Of a stretch of 19,864 nucleotides of DNA, positions 7,321 to 15,169 are shown piece by piece. Location of the stretch: NCBI GenBank assembly GCA_937897665.1, contig CALCPB010000498.1, forward strand, positions 1-19,864, read 5' to 3'. Source of the DNA: an uncultured Halomicronema sp. (GTDB lineage Bacteria; Cyanobacteriota; Cyanobacteriia; Phormidesmidales; Phormidesmidaceae). Each line of letters begins with the position of its first letter. The first letter of the stretch is position 1. Below the pieces are notes generated by a model that made no database searches, was not told the origin of the DNA, and saw only the letters and a program-made list of their open reading frames with translations. Position numbers and translations under genes: made by a program.

Positions 7321-9120
7321 ATGGGGCGTTCCTACCCTTCTGTTCGTAAGCGGTCTGGCCATTCGCGATCGCGGCGATTGGCGACTCGCTCTCATCTGTC
7401 AACGCCCCTGCGCCGACGTTCTAATCCGCCCATCTTTCTGGCCCGACGTCGTATTGCCCTGATCTGGGCTTTGCTTTTAGTGGTTGCCCTGGGGCTGGCC
7501 GGGCGGTTAGCCTACTTGCAGCTCGTGCAAGGGGATGCCCTACAGGCCGTGGCCCATAACCAGCAAGCCCGGGGCCTGGATCTGGCTGTGGCCCGGCGAG
7601 CCATCGTCGATAACCAAGGTACGCCCCTGGCTGTCGATCGTCTGGTCTACACCCTCTATGGTCACCCAGCCCTGTTTCGGCAGCCGATCGGGGTTGTGGC
7701 CAATACCTTGAGTCCGCTCTTAGAGATGCCGTCTGGGGTATTAGCCGAGCAGCTTAAAAGCCAGGCGACGGGAGTCCGGCTGGTCGACGGTCTGTCCGAA
7801 GAAAATGCCCAACGCATCAAACGCTTACGGCTGGATGGTCTAGAGCTGATTCCGACCCAACAGCGGTTTTACCCGCAGCAGGATCTCTTTTCTCAAATTG
7901 TCGGTTTCATCAATTTAGAGGGCGAGGCCCAAACTGGCTTAGAGGCGGCCTATCAAGAGCGGCTGGCCTTGCCCCTGGCCGAAGTGCCGACTGTCATGGG
8001 GCCTGCCCTACCCGTTGCTAACCTCCCCCAGTCTGACTCCTCACAGCAGCTAAAGCTGACCCTTGACAGTCGCCTACAGCGGGTGGCCCAAGAAGCCCTG
8101 CGGCAGACGATGCGTCAGTTTGGGGCGAAACGAGGCACGGTAATGGTGATGGATGTACACACGGGGGCGATGCGGGCCTTTGCGGTAGAGCCGACCTTTG
8201 ACCCCAATCGCTACTTTGATGCTGACCTCGCCTGGCTGAAAAATTGGGCCGTGACGGATCTCTATGAGCCGGGGTCAACCTTTAAGCCAATTAACGTGGC
8301 GATCGCCCTCGAAGCGGGTGCGGCGACCGCTGAGGATACGGTTTACGATGAAGGGCAAATTCGCTTTGATGAATGGATTATTCAAAACTCTGACTATGAG
8401 GCGACGGGCCGCATCGGTACGCTGACGCTGACCGAAGTTTTGAAATATTCCAGTAACGTCGGCATGGTACGCCTGATGGATCAGCTACCGGCTGCAGAAT
8501 TCTACGCCTGGTTAGAAAAGCTGGAACTCAACCAGCCCACTGGCATCAGCCTGCCCGCTGAAAATACCCCACTGCTGAAAGATCGTGACCAGTTCGTTAA
8601 TAGCTGGGTCGATGCGGCAACTGCGGCTTTTGGTCAAGGGCTGGTTCTCACGCCGATTAAGCTGCTGCAGCTGCAGGCGGCGATCGCGAATGGCGGTCAG
8701 CTCGTAACGCCGACTGTCATTGAAGGGTTAGTCGATGATCTTGGCAACCTCACCTGGCAACCTGATACCCCAGCTCCCCAACCGGTGTTTTCGCCCGAGA
8801 CGAGCGCCACTGTGCTTGACATGATGGAAGCCGTCGTGGCGGAGGGTACCGGCAAGCCCGCTCAAATACCGGGCTATCGCATTGCCGGTAAAACAGGCAC
8901 TGCGCAGAAGGTAACAGAGGCGGGTGTCTATGGGACGGGGCGGATTACCAGCTTTATTGGTCTGTTACCAGTGGAAGCCCCGCGCTATGCCGTTCTCGCT
9001 GTCATTGATGAACCCGCTGGTGAAGCTGCCTACGGCTCAACTGTGGCTGGTTTTGGAAGGAATTCCCCCCTCTTCGCCTCAGGCGTTGGGCGGGACTGTG
9101 CTGTCTCCAGACTGATGTAG
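7321..9120 (+). CDS. ftsI: Septal peptidoglycan D,D-transpeptidase FtsI (PBP3-type), 3' end frameshifted
   Basis: This class B penicillin-binding protein cross-links peptidoglycan at the division septum. From the ATG at 7321 (GAGG at 7310-7313 is the likely ribosome binding site) it has a very basic cytoplasmic tail, a membrane span at about 44-62 and the N-terminal dimerisation/pedestal region. The transpeptidase domain carries all three active-site motifs: Ser319-x-x-Lys322 in GSTFKP, Ser377-Ser-Asn in KYSSNVG and Lys524-Thr-Gly in GKTGTAQ. After AYGSTVA (ending at 9048) the frame breaks into 23 unrelated residues. The expected ending, VLEGIPPS and beyond, continues in another frame from 9050 to 9115. 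A segment that normally joins the two is missing, so a short deletion not divisible by three is inferred. Two TTG codons just upstream (7315, 7318) are less likely starts. Confidence 0.93.
   Translation: MGRSYPSVRKRSGHSRSRRLATRSHLSTPLRRRSNPPIFLARRRIALIWALLLVVALGLAGRLAYLQLVQGDALQAVAHNQQARGLDLAVARRAIVDNQGTPLAVDRLVYTLYGHPALFRQPIGVVANTLSPLLEMPSGVLAEQLKSQATGVRLVDGLSEENAQRIKRLRLDGLELIPTQQRFYPQQDLFSQIVGFINLEGEAQTGLEAAYQERLALPLAEVPTVMGPALPVANLPQSDSSQQLKLTLDSRLQRVAQEALRQTMRQFGAKRGTVMVMDVHTGAMRAFAVEPTFDPNRYFDADLAWLKNWAVTDLYEPGSTFKPINVAIALEAGAATAEDTVYDEGQIRFDEWIIQNSDYEATGRIGTLTLTEVLKYSSNVGMVRLMDQLPAAEFYAWLEKLELNQPTGISLPAENTPLLKDRDQFVNSWVDAATAAFGQGLVLTPIKLLQLQAAIANGGQLVTPTVIEGLVDDLGNLTWQPDTPAPQPVFSPETSATVLDMMEAVVAEGTGKPAQIPGYRIAGKTGTAQKVTEAGVYGTGRITSFIGLLPVEAPRYAVLAVIDEPAGEAAYGSTVAGFGRNSPLFASGVGRDCAVSRLM
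9050..9115 (+). pseudogene. Out-of-frame remnant of the FtsI C-terminus
   Basis: Read in the frame starting at 9050 this encodes VLEGIPPSSPQ and a few more residues ending at a TGA. LEGIPPS is typical of cyanobacterial FtsI tails, from my recollection of the family. It overlaps the 3' end of the annotated ftsI frame and marks the pre-deletion reading frame. Confidence 0.7.
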
Positions 9121-9451
9121 CTGGGCTCAACCATTCCTGAATAATCATGCTGAGTCCCAGGGGGTACCAGGTGCTGGGCAGATATGGCAGAAGTCGGAAT
9201 GAATACTAATTCTGCAGAGTAGCGCTACAAATCGGTGATCCCCCGCTGTCGATGACCTTTGGTTGAAGCGGGCTACACACTTTTGGGATGTGTAGCCCAA
9301 AGTCAGCGAATTGGTGTAGAAAGTCTATCAGATGCGAATTTCAGCAATCTGGGGTGATCTGATCAAACTGCGGCTTGTAGTAGAACAAGGGAGCTGTTGG
9401 GGTCAGGAAATCGCCGAGATAAAACAGCGCTGCCAGTCCCTCCGGTCACCA
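9121..9451. other. Convergent intergenic region between ftsI and yraN
   Basis: This 331-base gap between facing genes contains one strong hairpin (9270-9298, listed separately) and otherwise nothing I can identify. No tRNA or other RNA signature is present. Confidence 0.45.
9270..9298. terminator. Perfect 10-bp hairpin between convergent genes
   Basis: GGGCTACACA (9270-9279) and TGTGTAGCCC (9289-9298) are exact complements around a 9-base loop. Its place between two convergent 3' ends suggests a bidirectional terminator or transcript stabiliser. There is no T-tract on either strand, so intrinsic termination in the strict sense is doubtful. Confidence 0.45.
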
Positions 9452-9871
9452 TTACTCTAGCTGAAAGGCGTTTGCGATATATTCCACGAGTGCTAGAGGT
9501 GGTTGTGTCGCGATGGCTTGCGTCATGAGGTCGGTAGGCACGGTTCCTTGAGTCACCAACGCCACATCAAATCGGCAGGGGGCGTCGCTATGTTCAGGAT
9601 GCTCTAGCAAAAACTGCTGGGCTGCGCGCCAAAGTTTCTGCTGTTTTTGAGGAGTAATCGCTAAGCGGCCGCCCTGATCAATGCTGTAGCGGCGTCGCGT
9701 TTTCACTTCTACAAAGGCCAGTTCCCCAGCTTGCGATCGCGCCACAATATCGAGTTCACCCCAGCGACAGTGCCACTGCTGAGCCACAAGGCTCCAGCCC
9801 TGTTGCTGTAGCCAAGCGGCTACCAACGCCTCGCCGCGATCGCCCAGCTGTTTTCGGGAGCCTTGAACCAT
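9452..9871 (-). CDS. yraN: YraN family protein (UPF0102), restriction-endonuclease-like fold
   Basis: The 139-residue cytoplasmic protein shows the family pattern in order. GDRGEALVAAWL comes near residues 10-21, followed by a Trp/Arg-containing strand and GELDIVA at about 38-44. FVEVKTRRR follows at about 53-61, and a basic helix-rich C-terminal half completes it. The acidic residues of GELD together with the Glu and Lys of EVK form the PD-(D/E)XK-like nuclease core seen in this fold. The cellular function of the family is not settled. The length is normal and the frame is intact, ending in TAG. It is divergent from the membrane protein gene at 9974, with 102 bases between starts. Confidence 0.9.
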   Translation of the reverse strand: MVQGSRKQLGDRGEALVAAWLQQQGWSLVAQQWHCRWGELDIVARSQAGELAFVEVKTRRRYSIDQGGRLAITPQKQQKLWRAAQQFLLEHPEHSDAPCRFDVALVTQGTVPTDLMTQAIATQPPLALVEYIANAFQLE

Positions 9872-9973
9872 GGCATCCTACCCGTCAAAATTATTAGACA
9901 GCTAAATCTGTAGCAGAGTCATGGACGACTGGCAAATGGCCCACACTGACTAAACGTAACAAGGAATCTGCTC

Positions 9974-10585
9974 ATGTCTCGCCTGCAGAAACTCGGGGGG
10001 ATCGCGGCATTGATCAATGTCACCGTGGCGATCGCGATGTTAGCGGTAGCCACGATGCTAATTGGCGTTGCGGCCATGTCTGATCCCAACCAATTAATAG
10101 AATTGGCAATCGACAACCCTGGGCCATTGCTGCTTCAAGATGGCTTGAAACTGATTGCCGCAGCAGTTGCAGCCGTGCTGGTTTGGGCTCTAGCGAGCTA
10201 TTTAAGTCCTAACAATTCCACCTTGCTTTTAGTGGCAATCGGGTGCGGCTTTGGCTCTGTTGTGTGCCTGGCAGGCAATGCCATTCTCAGTTTGTACACC
10301 ATTTCTCAAGCTACTCCTGATGCCCCAGCAACATTTTTGCATCACCTTAATCGTCTGATTGGCATCCTCGCCTGGGCAGCAATTGGCCTCGATGGTTTAT
10401 GGCTCTTGTTAGTGAGTGGGATAGCGCTCAAGCGCCAGCAGCTACCGAGGCCTTTGTGTTACCTAGGCTGCGGCATGGGCGGGCTCAGTCTAGTGTCACC
10501 GTTGGGGATCATTGTATTACTGCTGAGTATGGTGTGGTCAGTGTGGTTAGGGCTCGTGTTGTTGACCGCAGAGCCCACAGGCTAA
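9974..10585 (+). CDS. Multispanning membrane protein of unknown function
   Basis: I do not recognise a specific family; it is loosely like DUF4386-type proteins. The 203-residue product is strongly hydrophobic. Likely membrane spans lie near residues 8-34, 50-75, 83-107, 126-150 and 160-196, the last long enough for two passes, giving five or six segments with short loops. There is no signal peptidase site or catalytic motif. AAGGA at 9961-9965, 8 bases before the ATG, supports this start. It faces dnaG tail-to-tail across a gap of about 107 bases if the natural dnaG end is used. No neighbour suggests a role. Confidence 0.75.
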   Translation: MSRLQKLGGIAALINVTVAIAMLAVATMLIGVAAMSDPNQLIELAIDNPGPLLLQDGLKLIAAAVAAVLVWALASYLSPNNSTLLLVAIGCGFGSVVCLAGNAILSLYTISQATPDAPATFLHHLNRLIGILAWAAIGLDGLWLLLVSGIALKRQQLPRPLCYLGCGMGGLSLVSPLGIIVLLLSMVWSVWLGLVLLTAEPTG

Positions 10586-10692
10586 CCCTGCAAAGGTAGG
10601 GGATAATTGCCAGTTGCTGATGAGATTGCAGGATTCGCCATCGGCATGCATAACGTCTCGGTAAACCATGGCTGAAGAAAGCGGTTCGGCTC

Positions 10693-10833
10693 TCAGCTAT
10701 CAACGCCAACCCAAGGAAGTCGGGCGAGATCTTCAAAGGTGGTCTGCCGTTCTTTTTCTAGTTCGGCGATCCGCCGCTTTTCAGCATAGATTTGACTTTG
10801 GTAGTAGGCCTGTTGCTCTGCCGCTTGGCATTG
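10693..10833 (-). pseudogene. Out-of-frame natural C-terminus of DnaG
   Basis: In the shifted frame this stretch reads QCQAAEQQAYYQSQIYAEK, followed by RRIAELEKERQTTFEDLARL and a TGA at 10693-10695. The amphipathic, charged, helix-forming pattern matches my recollection of cyanobacterial DnaG endings. It joins smoothly to LWSEG upstream if one base is restored. It should be treated as part of dnaG. Confidence 0.75.
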
Positions 10834-12608
10834 TCGCCCTCACTCCAAAGCTGCAAAAAATGGCGGTAGCGTTTTTCACAGAGCGTTTGCTCGAGGCAGG
10901 CTGCCGCCGCGCGAATGACTAACGGCGATCGCAAGACATCGCGATGGGTTTTTTCGTCCAGATAAAATAGATGCTGGGTTTGAGCCAAGGCCGGTGATTC
11001 GGCGGTGCGATCGCGCAGCCAGCCAATCAGTTCGTCAGGCTGGGCATCGCGCTGAGCGCGCAGGGTTTGCCACAGTGAGCGATGGTGAGAAAAGCTAAAC
11101 TGCAGGTCGCGACTTTCGAGCATGTCGAGCACCTCAGTGCGGTGTTCAGCACTGTGGATAAATACTCGCAGCAGGGCTGCTTCTGCCGCTTCCAGGGTAC
11201 TGGTTTGAGTAAATGACAGGCTGGGGCGCGGGCCGGAACCCTGGGGCGATCGCCGCTGACGCCGCACCTGCACCATCAGGTTTTCAGCCAGCAGAGGCAC
11301 CAAGCGGCCATCGCCATTGCTAAATAGCTCAGCACACTGGCGCACGTAATGGGTGCGAGTGTCGGCGTTGGCAATTTCGCTGAGCAGCGCCACAATCTCT
11401 TGGGAAGAATTCTGGAACTGATCCGCCTGGGAGAGATCGCGCCCCTGCACAATCTGCTGAATTTGCCAGTCAATCCACAGGGGGGCGGTGTCTAGTAGCC
11501 CGTAATAAGCCTCGATGGGATAGTTTTGCAGATATTCATCGGGGTCTTTACCGTCGGGAATGTTGAGTACCCGCAGCTGCACATCGCCCCGATAGGCCAT
11601 CGCCTCGACTTCACCAATGGCCCGCTGGGCGGCTTTGACTCCAGCCGCGTCGGCGTCAAAGTTGAGAATGACCTGCTTTGATTCGGTGTAGCGCAGCAGC
11701 TGTCGCACCTGGTTGGCGTTGAAGGCCGTTCCCAGCGAGGCCACCGCCGTCTCGCTGCCCGCCGCATGCAGGGCGATGACGTCAAAATAGCCTTCGACTA
11801 CCACCGCACGGTCTTCTTTGGCGATCGCGGCGCGGGCTTTGTCGAGACCATACAGCGTTTGGCCCTTGTCAAACAGCTCGGTATCGGGAGAGTTGAGATA
11901 TTTGGGCTGATCGGCGTCGGAGAGCGCCCGCCCCCCAAAGCCAATCACCCGGCCCCGACTGTCGTGGATGGGAATCATCAGGCGATCGCGAAACCGATCG
12001 TAGTAGCCACTGCCTGACGTGCGAGGGACCACCAGCCCCGCCTGTTCGACTAGCGCCACCGGATACTTTTTTTGATCAACCAGGTAGCCATAGAGCGTCT
12101 GCCAGCCGCCCGGCGCATAGCCCAGCTGAAATCGTTGGATCGTTTCATCCACCAGGCCGCGTTTGGCCGTCAGGTAGGTCAGCGCCTGCGCCCCATCCGG
12201 CTGCCGCAGGGCATGCTCATAAAAGCTGGTGGTCACCGCCAAAATTTCGTAAAGCTGTTCGCGCAGGGTCAGCTGCCGCTGTAGCTCTTGGCGTTTTTCG
12301 GGTTCGAGGGTTTTGACCGGCACCTGATAGCGCTTGGCCAGCTCTAGCACAACGTCGGAAAACGATCGCTGCCCCAGCTCCATCAAAAACTTGTAGGCAT
12401 TGCCCCCGGCTCCGCAGGAAAAACAGTAGTAAAACTGCTTGCTGGGACTGACGCTAAAGCTGGGCGACTTGTCATCGTGAAAGGGACAAAGCCCCACGTA
12501 GTCTTTGCCCTGCTTTTTCAGCACCACCTGCTCAGAGACAATATCAACGATGTCAGCGCGATCGCGCACGGCGGCAATCGTATCGGGATGAAGACGGGGG
12601 GTAGGCAT
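10758..12608 (-). CDS. dnaG: DNA primase DnaG, C-terminus frameshifted
   Basis: DnaG makes the RNA primers for replication. From the ATG at 12608 it has the N-terminal zinc-binding domain with Cys41, His44, Cys62 and Cys65 (CPFHDD ... YYCFSCGAGG). The catalytic core follows with DRFRDRLMIPI and GFGGRAL, and the TOPRIM metal-binding elements are Glu272 in VVVEGYFD and Asp317/Asp319 in NFDADAAG. A C-terminal DnaB-interacting region comes last. As read the protein has 616 residues. The last 25 or so, after LWSEGD, are low-quality sequence, while the neighbouring frame from 10833 to 10693 encodes a helical tail typical of cyanobacterial primases. One missing base near 10833-10835 would explain this and give about 638 residues. 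A GTG at 12629 could add 7 residues but seems less likely. Confidence 0.95.
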   Translation of the reverse strand: MPTPRLHPDTIAAVRDRADIVDIVSEQVVLKKQGKDYVGLCPFHDDKSPSFSVSPSKQFYYCFSCGAGGNAYKFLMELGQRSFSDVVLELAKRYQVPVKTLEPEKRQELQRQLTLREQLYEILAVTTSFYEHALRQPDGAQALTYLTAKRGLVDETIQRFQLGYAPGGWQTLYGYLVDQKKYPVALVEQAGLVVPRTSGSGYYDRFRDRLMIPIHDSRGRVIGFGGRALSDADQPKYLNSPDTELFDKGQTLYGLDKARAAIAKEDRAVVVEGYFDVIALHAAGSETAVASLGTAFNANQVRQLLRYTESKQVILNFDADAAGVKAAQRAIGEVEAMAYRGDVQLRVLNIPDGKDPDEYLQNYPIEAYYGLLDTAPLWIDWQIQQIVQGRDLSQADQFQNSSQEIVALLSEIANADTRTHYVRQCAELFSNGDGRLVPLLAENLMVQVRRQRRSPQGSGPRPSLSFTQTSTLEAAEAALLRVFIHSAEHRTEVLDMLESRDLQFSFSHHRSLWQTLRAQRDAQPDELIGWLRDRTAESPALAQTQHLFYLDEKTHRDVLRSPLVIRAAAACLEQTLCEKRYRHFLQLWSEGDNAKRQSNRPTTKVKSMLKSGGSPN

Positions 12609-12662
12609 GGAGGCAGGGGGCAAAACCACCAGGGACAGTGCTTAATATCATAGCCAACCGCT

Positions 12663-12674
12663 AGCTCTAGAGCT
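12663..12674. other. 12-bp perfect palindrome upstream of dnaG
   Basis: AGCTCTAGAGCT is its own reverse complement and lies 55 bases upstream of the dnaG ATG. It could be an operator or chance; there is no other support. Confidence 0.2.
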
Positions 12675-12795
12675 TCTCTTTTAAGCACGACTACATAATG
12701 AGACGCCTAAACTGGCGACCGCTGAGGGCAGCGACTACGTTCTCAGAATCAGGGCAGACTGGGCGGGCAACTGACCAGCAAATGAGAGGACTTGT

Positions 12796-12801
12796 ATTAT
12801 A
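12796..12801 (-). promoter_or_regulatory. Consensus -10 hexamer upstream of dnaG
   Basis: A perfect TATAAT reads leftward here, about 190 bases before the dnaG start, within TATATAATAC. No good -35 hexamer is found at 17-18 bases, so the promoter is tentative. Confidence 0.25.
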
Positions 12802-12917
12802 TAGCGCGGACCATTCGGCTGCGGATACCTGAGAGCGTGCTCATCCTGAGCGCCTCAGCCAAGTGGTGCTGCTGTCTGACTCAACACTGATGGCTGGCGA
12901 TTGAGCCGGGGTACCCT

Positions 12918-14456
12918 TTACGGCGGCGTCAAAAATGCCAAATAGTCTGCCAAGCTAGGCGATTGTACGAACTCAATTGGCACGGGCAGCCTGCTGTTAT
13001 TAGTCACCGGCAGACGCCGCACGCCAAACTGCGGGTTGTGATAAAGCGTGAGCGTGCGACCGTAGGCATTTGCCAGCTTGACCTGAAGCGGTGTCGTAAA
13101 AAAGGGCTGACTGCCGATCAGTTCCCGCAGCGACATTAAATCTGGTTTCTGAAGCGCAGTCGTAACCCGCTGGATCTCGCGAGTCGCCTCGGCTTGCATG
13201 ACGGACTGTGGCGTCGGGGCAGCGTCTGGCTCCATGAGGGGTTGCAGCGTTTTTTGCAACGCCTGACCATCTTGAAACGGCCAGGTGACCAAGTAGGCGA
13301 TCGCCGTCAGGGTCAAGATATCTTCAACCACAAAGGTGAATTGGGTGTGCCGATGGGTGAGTTCAACATTGGGCGGGCGCGATAAGACGTCACTGACTTG
13401 TCCAAGGCGCTCAAAGATCGTGGCGATAGCGGCCTGGGCGGCTAAGGTCATGACCTGATCGACGATGACTGTGACCTGGGGTGGGCGCTGATTTAAGAAT
13501 GTATGCAAGTCAGCTTCGGTATTGAAATAGCGCCGCTGAGATTGATCGCCGAGAGGGCTCAGGTCGACCCACTCGCAAATGATTTCTGTCGTTTGAATGT
13601 CATAGGCGATCGCGCCGTGCATCTGGGCTCCGGTCAGGGTTGCCCCGGAGAGATCAGACCCCACACAGCGCAGCCCTCGCAGGTTCGTGCGGGTTAAATC
13701 TGCATGCACTAGAGTTGTGTTGGCCAGTGTGGCCCCTTCCAGCTGGGCTCCACCGAGGTCCGCGCCACTCAGCTTGGCATCGGTGAGATCAGCTTCCTGC
13801 AGATTAGCGCCACTGAGGTTGGCCCATCGCAGGTTTGCCCCCCGCAGGTTGGCTCCGCTGAGATCGGCGGTGCGTAGGTTGGCATGCCGCAGTTCGGCCA
13901 TCATCAGCGCGGCTCCGCTGAGTGTAGCCCCTTCTAAGTTGGCCGAGTTGGCCTGAACGTTACTTAGATTTGCGCCTAAAAAGTTACTGTGTCGGCCACT
14001 GCAGCGAATCAGAATTGCACCGTTGAGATTAGCCCACCGCAGCCGCACCTCCCGCAGATCAGCCTCTTGTAAATTTGCGCCGGTCAGATTGGCATTACTC
14101 AAATCCGCCCGCAATAGTTCTGACCGCACGAGTGATGCCTGTGATAGATCGGCACCGACCAGCACTGCTCGAATCAGGTTGGTTACATTGAGCTGAGCCC
14201 GCTGCAGCTGAGCCTGACTCAAGTTGGCGCCGCTGAGACGACTCACATTGAGAATGGCCTGGCGGAGGTCGCTATGGCTCAGATTCGTCGTGCTGAAGTT
14301 GACAATACTGAGGTCAGCCCCGCGCAAAATGATGTGGGGCAGCTTAGCGCCAGAAAGGCTACATTCATTGAGCTTGATGCCGGAAAAGTCGCGCTCTCCT
14401 TGGGCATATCGTTGCAGGAGTTGGGCTCCAGCATCAGAGGGAAGTAATAGAGTCAT
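12918..14456 (-). CDS. Pentapeptide-repeat protein with a non-repeat C-terminal domain
   Basis: From the preferred ATG at 14456 the protein has 512 residues. Residues about 20-290 consist of about fifty A(D/N)LXX-type pentapeptides such as GANLR, GADLS and EADLT, which fold into a right-handed quadrilateral beta-helix. The repeat register is disturbed once, around RCSGRHSNF (about residue 162). The last 200 or so residues carry no repeats. They mix alpha-helical hydrophobic segments (for example VIVDQVMTLAAQAAIATIF) with polar stretches, and I do not recognise this domain. Such proteins are abundant in cyanobacteria and mostly of unknown function. No signal peptide is seen, so a cytoplasmic location is assumed. 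The frame extends upstream to 14528, but the extra 24 Cys/Ser-rich residues look unlike a real N-terminus. Confidence 0.88.
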   Translation of the reverse strand: MTLLLPSDAGAQLLQRYAQGERDFSGIKLNECSLSGAKLPHIILRGADLSIVNFSTTNLSHSDLRQAILNVSRLSGANLSQAQLQRAQLNVTNLIRAVLVGADLSQASLVRSELLRADLSNANLTGANLQEADLREVRLRWANLNGAILIRCSGRHSNFLGANLSNVQANSANLEGATLSGAALMMAELRHANLRTADLSGANLRGANLRWANLSGANLQEADLTDAKLSGADLGGAQLEGATLANTTLVHADLTRTNLRGLRCVGSDLSGATLTGAQMHGAIAYDIQTTEIICEWVDLSPLGDQSQRRYFNTEADLHTFLNQRPPQVTVIVDQVMTLAAQAAIATIFERLGQVSDVLSRPPNVELTHRHTQFTFVVEDILTLTAIAYLVTWPFQDGQALQKTLQPLMEPDAAPTPQSVMQAEATREIQRVTTALQKPDLMSLRELIGSQPFFTTPLQVKLANAYGRTLTLYHNPQFGVRRLPVTNNSRLPVPIEFVQSPSLADYLAFLTPP

Positions 14457-14668
14457 CGGCAACGTGACAAAGAGGCAACAGGAACGACAATAACTGGAAG
14501 ATTGGGCAGACGGCCCGCAGGGCAACAACTCAGTATATCGAGGCTCGCCGCTACTGATTGCCGATGGGGCGCAAGATAGAACAATTGCCCTACTCCGTTG
14601 GGGGGCGCTCCGCTTCAGCTCCTCCTGCGCGCCGATCGCCTGAGGGGATGTCGGGGAGAGTGGCGGTG

Positions 14669-14690
14669 GGGTAGCTCATGCCAGCTACCC
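14669..14690. other. 8-bp hairpin upstream of the pentapeptide-repeat gene
   Basis: GGGTAGCT (14669-14676) and AGCTACCC (14683-14690) pair perfectly around CATGCC. It lies 213 bases upstream of the leftward gene's start. It could be an operator or leader structure; no T-run follows on either strand. Confidence 0.3.
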
Positions 14691-14843
14691 TAAACTTAGA
14701 GCCACGGTCAGGGTAATGATCCCAGCCACCTCTATTGGGGTGGGTGAGCGCCCGAGCTGGGCCACCGCCCTCACGACATGCCTAGCACCTGCTGCGGCCT
14801 GCCCAAAATTGGGCGTCAGCTTTGCTCTGTCCGTTCCTCAGGA

Positions 14844-14877
14844 GCCGCTCCTAGCTCCAGCGGCAAGGCATTGCCGC
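14844..14877. promoter_or_regulatory. Two overlapping, mutually exclusive hairpins
   Basis: GCCGCT (14844-14849) can pair with AGCGGC (14859-14864). The same bases are needed for GCGGCAA (14860-14866) to pair with TTGCCGC (14871-14877), a 7-bp stem with a 4-base loop. Only one can form at a time. Alternative stems of this type occur in switches and attenuators, but no ligand or class is recognised. Confidence 0.25.
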
Positions 14878-15169
14878 AGACCATTGCTTAGGCTGCCCCA
14901 GGATCGAGTCATCGATGAAGGGCTGCAATGATCCGTTATGCGACGGGCTGACCTGCAGCCTGGCTGCGGACTGAGGAGTTGCCTACAGGCAGTTTGCCCT
15001 GCTGAGGGTGACTGTTGTTATGTGGCCAGTGCCCTTTTTAAACGCCAGGATCCCGGTCGATCGCGGGCCATGAAAATCGGTCTCAAAGCGGGGTGTCGCT
15101 GCGCTCATTGCCCCGTCATCAGGTACGGTTTGGGTCAGACATCTCCTCAACTTTCACAGCAAGGGCACT

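Larger units (their letters stand above)
14457..15169. other. Long divergent intergenic region upstream of tyrA
   Basis: About 700 bases separate the pentapeptide-repeat gene from tyrA, the largest gap in the window. It holds a hairpin at 14669-14690 and two mutually exclusive hairpins at 14844-14877, listed separately. Two open frames on the + strand (14716-14931 and 14938-15228) have erratic composition, no ribosome binding site and no family resemblance, and the second runs into tyrA. I do not call a gene. No tRNA, RNase P RNA, tmRNA or SRP RNA signature is seen. Confidence 0.45.

Noticed and set aside
13687..13956. Plus-strand frame with regular repeats opposite the pentapeptide-repeat gene
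   Set aside because: The repetition is the complement of the pentapeptide codons, not an independent repeat protein or CRISPR-like array.
14685..14774. 29-codon minus-strand frame with a hydrophobic ending (PIEVAGIITLTVALSLG)
   Set aside because: The composition looks protein-like, but it starts with GTG without a ribosome binding site, is too short for a clear membrane span and matches no small photosystem or cytochrome subunit I know.
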